A stretch of 64,000 bases of DNA from Cephalopachus bancanus (lineage: Eukaryota > Chordata > Mammalia > Primates > Tarsiidae), in assembly GCA_027257055.1 (NCBI GenBank), contig JAPVLO010000884.1, forward strand, positions 248,001-312,000, in the 5' to 3' direction. Below are positions 57,091-64,000 of this stretch, one piece after another. A program made the translations under genes and the position numbers. Position 1 is the stretch's first letter. Each line of letters begins with the position of its first letter. Below the pieces are notes generated by a model that was not told the origin of the DNA, made no database searches, and worked only from the letters and a program-made list of their open reading frames with translations.

Positions 57091-58053
57091 TTAATCTTTC
57101 GCCTGTACTCTTGTGAAGAATGCTGTTGTTCTTTCTTTTTCTTCTGTGTTCAGTACTTTCTTAAGTGTTTCTTGTAGAGGTGGTCTGGTGGCAGCATAGG
57201 TTCTTAGGGATTGGATGTCTGGAAAAGATTTCAATTCTCCCTCACTAATGAAGCTTAGTTTGGCTGGGTAGGTTATTCTTGATTGAAATTGTTTCTCTTT
57301 TAGAACTTTGAAGATAGGGCCCCAGGCTCTCCTGGCCTGAAGGGTTTCTGTGTATAAATCTGCTGGTATTCGAATTGGTTTTCCCTGGTAGGTAGTCTGG
57401 CCCTTTTCTCTTGCTGCCTTTAGGATTTTTCCTTTTACAGTTACTTTGTTTAGGCGAATTATTATTTGTCTGGGAGTTGGTCTTCTCATTTGTTGTCTTG
57501 CAGGGGTTCTCTGAATCTCTTGTGTTTGAATTTTTTCATCCTTAATGAGATGAGGGAAGTTTTCTTGAATGATTTCATGAAATGTTTGTCCCAGTGTGGC
57601 TTCTGTTTCTCTCTCTGCCTCAGGAAGCCCAATTACTCTTAGGTTTGGTCTCTTGAAGTGATCATTCATCTCTTGCAGGTTTTGTTCTGTCTTTTTGAGC
57701 TTCTTTTCTATGCTTTTGACAGTTTGGGTTAGTTCTGTGTTTTGGTCTTCAAGCTCTGAGATTCTTTCTTCTGCTTGGCTGATTCTGCTTTCCATGCTTA
57801 TTAGTTTGTTGTTCATTTCCATCACAGTATTCTTTACTGCTGTCATTTCTGACAACAGCTCCTTCCTATTTTCCTCTTGTCTCTCCTCAATTTTTTAAAT
57901 TCTCTCCATTAATGTCTTGATGTCTGGGTTTGTTGCATGTAACCAGTCATTCTGGGGACTCTTCATTGTTTGTGTTCCAGAATCTGTTTTCTCAGTGTCG
58001 AATTTCCCAGGGGTCTGTGTAAGACCTATAATCTTCTTTTGGTTTTTCTTCAT
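57091..58053 (-). pseudogene. L1 ORF1 (RNA-binding chaperone) with one in-frame stop
   Basis: ORF1p is a trimeric RNA-binding protein that coats L1 RNA. The start is taken at ATG 58,053 (MKKNQKK), giving 320 codons to the stop at 57,091. The N-terminal third is followed by a heptad-rich coiled coil (about codons 65-115, with ISQAEERISELED). Next come the RRM-like part (RVIGLPEAE) and the C-terminal domain (KAAREKGQTTYQGKP...). A single TAA interrupts codon 53 (57,897-57,895); the frame is otherwise open throughout. The spacer to ORF2 is 72 bases. Confidence 0.92.
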
Positions 58054-59455
58054 TTGTGCGGTTTTTCCCCCTCCCTACTTTTTCCTTCCCTCCACGTCAC
58101 CATGTTCTTTAATTCTGTTATTCAGGGGTAAAGGGATTGGTTTTACTTCTGTTTGTTCAATCTCCTATTCTTTATGTATGTCCTCTTACTTTGTTCAATT
58201 CTGAAGTTGCACTGTAGGTTGGAGGTGGTCCTTTTTGAAGTTTTGAGATGTACTTAAGGGGAGAGCTATGATTCAAAATCTGTCTGCAGGTCCTGGTATT
58301 CGCTGACAGGCGTGTGGATAATGTGGAACCCACTTCCCACTGCCCTGGAATCTGTCCGTGCAGTGGGGCTGTAGGTTTACTCCCTGAAATAAAATGTGGT
58401 TAGCAGAGGGGAGAGAATGGAGCAGATAGTGGGTTGAAGAGGGGAGTGGAGAGATAGGGAGTAAGGGGGGAAACAAACGAGTGTGCCAACAAATAGAGAG
58501 GCCTATACTGAAACAGATAAAAACAATAGACCACAGCTACAGATTAACCAACTCTCATACAAAATAATAAAAAATAAAATAAAACATATAGTGATGCTGA
58601 CATACAAGCTAACCAACCACCTTGTTAGTGTGCTGTTCCTCTATACAAAGACATGGTTTACAGAGAGAAGAAAAGAGAAGAAAAGGAAAAGGAAAAAAAA
58701 AGAAAAAAGGGAATAATACAGTAGGAATAGAATTAAGTCATTAAACTGATAGACTCAATGAAGCACACTCTGAGACCTTTCGTTTAAGTCCAATGTCCTT
58801 TCAGGTCTGATTTCTAGTTTTCTTTTCAAGCTGGTAAATTAGTTGGCAGTTAGGGTCAGTTGCCCCTGGTCTGCCGTGAAGGACAGTTCAGATCACCCTC
58901 CGTTCAGCACTCTGGTCTATGTCTGTATCAAGCTTGTTTCTCCCGTTTCGGTGTTGTTACCTTGAATCGCCAGCAGGTGGTGCTATCTCATCTGCTCGCC
59001 CCAGAGGGGGTGGGGCCGGACAGGAGCAAGATGGCTGCCTGCCTCCCAGCAGGCAACAGGAACCCCACGCAGGGCGGGCAGGGCAGTCTCGGACGCAGGA
59101 GAGGTGGCAGCGATCCCAGCAGATCTTCCCTGAAGGGGTTTGGTGTGGATCGCCTCGGGCCCGGGTGGTGTGATGTGCTACCCATCACGGAGACCGCGGC
59201 GGCGACGGCAGCAGCGGTGGGGGGAGGGGCCACGGTGGCGGCGGCGGCGGCGGCAGCGGCACTCTTTGCACTGCAGTAACTGTCCAGTCCGTTGCGATGT
59301 CCCAGTGGTGGCAACGGCCGAGCTCTGTATGAAGAGCAGGTTGCGATGTTGGGGTCCCCAGCCCCCCGGGGCGAGAGTCAGAGACCCACTGCAGATCTCC
59401 CTTGCAGAGGGCCTCAGACACTGGGTTGCCCCATCGCCATCTTGCCTGGAACCTC
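58054..59455 (-). promoter_or_regulatory. L1 5' UTR / internal promoter
   Basis: It begins (reading minus) GAGGTTCCAGGCAAGATGGC, with a YY1-type AAGATGGC near the start. A CpG- and GCC-triplet-rich part lies at 59,190-59,280 (plus strand GGCGGCGGCGGC). The inner half is A-rich and contains an A/G tract at 58,660-58,715. Confidence 0.8.
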
Positions 59456-59468
59456 GGCATATAATTTC
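59456..59468. repeat. Target-site duplication, right copy, of the full-length L1
   Basis: ggcatataatttc, matching 52,974-52,986 with one difference. Confidence 0.85.
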
Positions 59469-61485
59469 AATAGCATACTACACTCAGCTATTACTGGTAT
59501 CCTCATCATTGATATGCAGAATATTTGTGCTGGAATGAATTCTACAGATCCTTTTTATAAAACAATCTTAGTACACAATACAAGACAATTGATCCGTGTC
59601 TTTCCATGTATCAGTAAATGGAACACAGTAGAAACTCAACTACTAACCTTTTGAAAATATAAATAGTATGAGCTAAGTTAAAGGACTTTAATGATAATAT
59701 CTGCATTTATTGCATTCTACTGATAATGACAGACCATGTTTCTGTATTTGTATATGCTTGTCTTTGTAATCTCATATTGTATTCAGGTCTTTTCATGTAA
59801 ATCCTTTTTTGTTGCAATCATTAACTTAGGGCTTGTGTTTTACCAATGACTGATACTTAGGGCTCAGCATAATGCTCAGAAAAGGACCTCAATTAATGTT
59901 TATGAATATCACAATAGCCAGATTAGATTGTCCTAGACAATCGGTTACAGCCTGAAACACACCATAGAGTTGCAAGTATTTTCATTAAGTAGCACAGAAT
60001 ATTGCTGCAGTGAAACAATACATGCTTTCATTTGTTTTCATCATTGAGCTTCATGTCTATCCATGGACTCCATCCTCATAAATTGGCAGCAGTAGCATGG
60101 TCCAAAGTTTGCATGTTAGGCTCTCTGCCATCGAAAGGCAAAGCAGAGGACACAAAAACCCTTGCTGTGCATATTTCCTGGAATGGCCAGAACCACTCTG
60201 TGGTCAGCAGTCTCTTATCAGGAAGGAATGCTGGTTGGTTGTTGTGTCAAAATCACAAAAGGGAGGGGCAGAATCAGGCAGTAACAGCTCTGGAGGCTTT
60301 TAAAGGGATGAGTTCTGTTTAGCCTTTAGGAAAGAAAGCCTACAGGAGGTTACAAGGGAGGGATTATAATGAGTGGTGTCTGACCCCTCTCTCTTGGCCA
60401 GGAGATCAGTTTCATGGTTTCCCTGGGTCTTCTGGGTCTCTGGGTCTCTCTAGTCAGTTGGGGAATTTAGGATTTTTCTTTTTTGTCTCAAAACAGTGTG
60501 CTTTATTAAGATTTGACTATTACCTTCATTGATTTTAAGAAACAATTTGGTGGTCAATGCCTTGTAGCTTTTATTTTCCAAATCCCCAATTCCTATGCTA
60601 GCAAAGAGATCACAGATACATTCTTATTGAGGAAAAACATGGTCATTTATTTTTTTAGGAGCCTGGTTATGTGAAAAACATCATCACTGTTCTGCAGTCT
60701 TGTCTTTCTTCCTACTGGTAGGTGCCTCTTTAAATTGCACTGTGATTTGTCACTTGTGGCTGGTGCTCCCTTGCATGAAAAAGACAAACTATGAAAACAG
60801 AATTATTTCTTTTGTCTAGTGTTTTTTTTACACCAATTTCGCCTCTCAACTCAAAGAAGAAAGAATACAATTTTCTCCTCTATCATCAAATTTTTGTTTT
60901 TAAACAACTGTCCTGGATCAGTTAACCCTCAAACATTCTGTCAAAATAGTGCATTTATACCGTAGCGTCTGATAAAGGGGAGCATTATGTGCGAGAAACT
61001 TAAAACTGGGTAGCCTGAATGTGGAAAAAATACACATGAAGAAAAGTGAGTGCTTATAACCAAACATAAAAGCTGGCTGTTCGCTTGAGGGGACATGTAG
61101 CCAGGAGGAAAGAGCCTAACATTCCCCTCAGTTTAACTGAACTTTAGACAGGTTTCCTCCTGGCTGCCCTGTTGCTTGAAGCATTTACTTCAGTCATCTC
61201 GCGATTGTCACTTTTTCCTCTGCTCCTTTGAAATGTACGTCTCCTACCAGACTCTCACCAGTTGACCACCCAGGAATGCCTTTCTCCAGGACCTGGAAGC
61301 CATCTCTTTGAAGTGCAATCGTCAAAAAAGAAAGTGCCCTTGTCTCCCAGTTTTGGAGGGGGTAGACTAACTTGCACAAGTGCCATTCAGAAAGCAAAGA
61401 TCCCTCATCCTCTTGGCCAACCGCCCTCTTAGGGGATTCCAGAGTTCTCCTGAACTCTTCCACTGTCACACCTCAGCACCTGGAG
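59469..61485. other. Unannotated sequence
   Basis: AT-rich. An LTR-like CT phrase (GGGTCTTCTGGGTCTCTGGG) lies at 60,426. No gene or defined repeat recognised. Confidence 0.35.
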
Positions 61486-61489
61486 CACT

Positions 61490-61745
61490 TCCATTTTTCG
61501 TTATTATTTATTTACATGTGCACTTATCTATAATTTTTTATTTTGGGTCTAGGAAGCACACATGAGCATTCATCACATGGACATATCGTTCAGTGGTGGT
61601 GACTGGTTCTCAGGTGGCCCACTCCCCAAATAGTGAACATTGTGTCCCATAGGTAGCTTTTATTAGTTTATTTGTTGTCCCCAGTGCTTATTATTTCCAT
61701 CTGTGTGACCATCTCCTGCTTTTTGTTTCAAAGGAATTGAGTTGA
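61490..61745 (-). mobile_element. L1 3' UTR remnant
   Basis: Antisense L1 3' end text: CCCCAAATAGTGAACATTGT and then TTGTCCCCAGTGCTTATTAT, in order and spacing. Confidence 0.55.
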
Positions 61746-64000
61746 ATCTCTCTCTCTTTTATTGCAATACTCTTGAATAAAATCTTTTTTGGCTGTTTAA
61801 CTTATCCAGTGTAATTTTTCCTTGAAACATGTATGTAGTTTTTTAAAGAACATTTTTGTTATAAGTCTGGTATTCTCTAGGCCCATAAAACATTGAGAGG
61901 CAAAACCAGTATTTTTGCTAAAGAGCAGTGGGGGATTCCATGTAGGTAGCTATATCATCGATTAAAATATTTTGTTTATCTCCCTTCTATATTGATCAAC
62001 AGTGATCTTTGCAGCTTTAGAGGAGTCTAAGTCAGGGATGGGCGATAAAGAAAACCACTGCCATCTATCATCTCTGCAGAGTCATTCTAACTTTGCACAT
62101 CTCAAAGAAAAAAAATGTGCAATTATTTGATCAGTAACCTTATACAGATAAAAGAACAGTGTAAAAGGGCGTGGTTTTCCAATGCAGAAAAGGAAAATGC
62201 TCTGAAAAGTACTGATGTGTGAATCAGATTTACCTCAATAATGTGCAGATGTCCCAGTGTTTGGAGGAGGATGCCAGCATGCCCCAGATCATTAAGGAAT
62301 TAAAAGCTTGTGATATTTAAAACTTTTATTTCTTGAAGACATGCTACCTGAGCTAGTCTTCCTAGAGTTCTGGTTATTGCCAGGTAAATTGGTTAGCCTC
62401 TGCTGTTGTGTTTGGGTGAAACTGCCAGAGACAATATGACAAATTAAAATGTGACTTACCTCTTTAAGGCCAGCTGTTTCTGAAAAAGAAACGTTACTGC
62501 TCCTTGTGTGTCTCAGCTCCCTTCTCTTTCATTTATGAATTAAAAAGGATTCGAAAGAATCCTATCTGCAGGACCCTGAGAATAAATAACTAAATCCCCA
62601 CACTAACTTTAGCAATAAAGAACAGAACATTTACTATCTGCAGATTTGCTCCTGTAGGGAGCATATCTTCTTGCTAACTGTGCCTACTGTGAAGTTTTTA
62701 CTTCTTCCAGATACAACATTTTGAATAGGCTATCAGGGCCAAGTATTTCTTTGCTATTAGAGTAAACACAGTAAATACTATAGTAAATATCGTATAGTAA
62801 ATGTAGAGAAACCAAACCAGAAGACCCAACTCCTGAAGACTCTCTTAAGAATTATGTCAGGAATAAGCCATAGCAGAGGGACAGGCTAAACTTCTCATTC
62901 CCAGAAAGGAACATGATTGCTTTATTCAAGGGATAGGCTATATATACCATGTTATTTGTAGCTTGAGCTCTGTAAGACACGACTATGATTATGTAGGACT
63001 TTTTCACTCATTGGCTTTAAGTGACTGGATTTTCTTGATGGCTATTTTGTTTTTTCTTAACTCTAGTTGCTATGAGTACACATAATTGACATCCTTCATT
63101 GTAACTTTCCTTGATAAGGTAGTACCTTCAAAAGTTCATTCTGATGTAGTTTACAGTCTGTCTGTCTATCTTCTATCTATCTATCTAATCTATCATCTAT
63201 CGACTCTTCTTTAGAGGTTACAGTAAAACACAAGTTTTGTTGCAGTAATTTTTAAGTTTTGTTTTAATTATTTTAGATGAATAACACTTATTAGCTTTTC
63301 CAAAACTCTGCTTTTAAGAAATCATATCAATTTTCTCTCATTATGGCATGGAGATGTCTTTTATAAGTTCCTCCAGTCCATGGACATGATGAAGTATCTT
63401 TTAAAAAGACAAAATCCAAATGACATAGTTAAGTTCAAATACAAGCTGAGCATTTATTTAAAGCAGAATTAGAGTACAAATGCAAAATATTAATTTGTCC
63501 TACGTGGAACAGTTTATATAGGGAAGTGATCAAAATTGATCCGCACATGACAATTTAATACTCACTGCTTAAGAACAGTTTTTGGATGAAAGACCTCCCA
63601 TTATCATGAAAAGAAGCCAAAAATGCAGTAGTTCCTCCTTATCTTCAGAGATAAAGTTCCAAGATCTTTAGTATATGTATGAAACTGCAGATAGTATTGA
63701 ACCCTATATACACTATTTCTTTCCATACATGCATGCATATGAAAAAGTTTAATTAATAATTTGACACAGTAAGAGATTAGTAAATACAACTAACAAAATA
63801 GAACAATTATAACAATGTACTGTTTATAATATCATGAACAAAAGATTCATTGTTAAAGCAATGAATCTTTTTATTATTATTATTTTCCTTTCCTTATTAA
63901 GTTGGTAATTTTTACATTTTCACTTAAAGGGAGTACTTGGGGCTTATCTTTGTTATACTCAAATTGCCAGCATCAAAACGTTTGCCTCTGGGGCCATTTT
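61746..64000. other. Unannotated AT-rich sequence
   Basis: No gene or repeat family recognised except the TCTA microsatellite listed separately. Confidence 0.4.
63151..63204. repeat. (TCTG)n/(TCTA)n microsatellite
   Basis: Short compound tetranucleotide repeat. Confidence 0.85.

Larger units (their letters stand above)
52987..59455 (-). mobile_element. Full-length L1 retrotransposon, inactivated
   Basis: It has a 5' UTR (1,402 bases), ORF1, a short spacer, ORF2, a 3' UTR and a short A-tail (nine T on the plus strand, 52,987-52,995), flanked by a 13-bp target duplication. The A-tail side, orientation and length (about 6.47 kb) fit a complete insertion by target-primed reverse transcription. 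ORF1 has one stop and ORF2 several disruptions, so it cannot move now. Confidence 0.95.

Noticed and set aside
59190..59280. Stand-alone CpG island or coding GCC triplet repeat at 59.2 kb
   Set aside because: It lies inside the 5' UTR of the full-length L1 as defined by the target duplication.

Overview
The window is a stretch of primate nuclear genome with no intact cellular protein-coding gene that I can recognise. The evidence is a dense set of 7SL-derived dimeric SINEs (Alu), L1 elements of several ages, MaLR and MIR remnants, and two class I endogenous retroviruses. The older SINEs look like AluJ. The young ones share a private consensus: a deletion giving GGTGGCTCAGCCTG in the left arm and GTGGCCGGGAGCGGCCAC in the right arm. 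I see no AluS/AluY diagnostics and no lemur/loris-type Alu. AluJ plus a private younger Alu lineage suggests a tarsier (moderate confidence, inference only). Layout: 1-10.8 kb holds two nested class I proviruses on the minus strand. The left one has a tRNA-Gln-type primer site and runs off the window edge. It sits inside the pol gene of a tRNA-Phe-type provirus whose gag carries several SINEs. 11.5-16.2 kb is one arm of an old inverted duplication, and 36.0-40.0 kb is the other arm. The left arm holds a strong CpG island, a Tigger-like DNA transposon and a young SINE. The right arm lacks all three, but it has an expanded 15-bp minisatellite and ends at an unfamiliar 62-bp x 3 higher-order tandem array. 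Between the arms lie old L1, MIR and MLT1 remnants, SINEs and a processed RBM22 pseudogene (24.5-25.7 kb) with an internal tandem duplication. GC-moderate DNA at 25.7-33 kb has no gene I can name. 34.4-36.0 kb is a rearranged, AT-rich junction. 41-50 kb is AT-rich and mostly featureless apart from SINEs. It includes an inverted SINE pair at 44.1-44.8 kb that is abnormally GC-enriched. 50.5-51.3 kb is a GC-rich block resembling an L1 5' UTR without the rest of an L1. 52,987-59,455 is a full-length but inactivated L1 on the minus strand with a 13-bp target-site duplication. The remainder to 64,000 is AT-rich and largely unannotated. The genes here do not form a pathway. What can be read is a history: retroviral nesting, SINE bursts, an inverted duplication that later insertions can date, and local tandem-repeat growth. 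All identities were judged by eye, and family names rest on remembered motifs rather than database searches.
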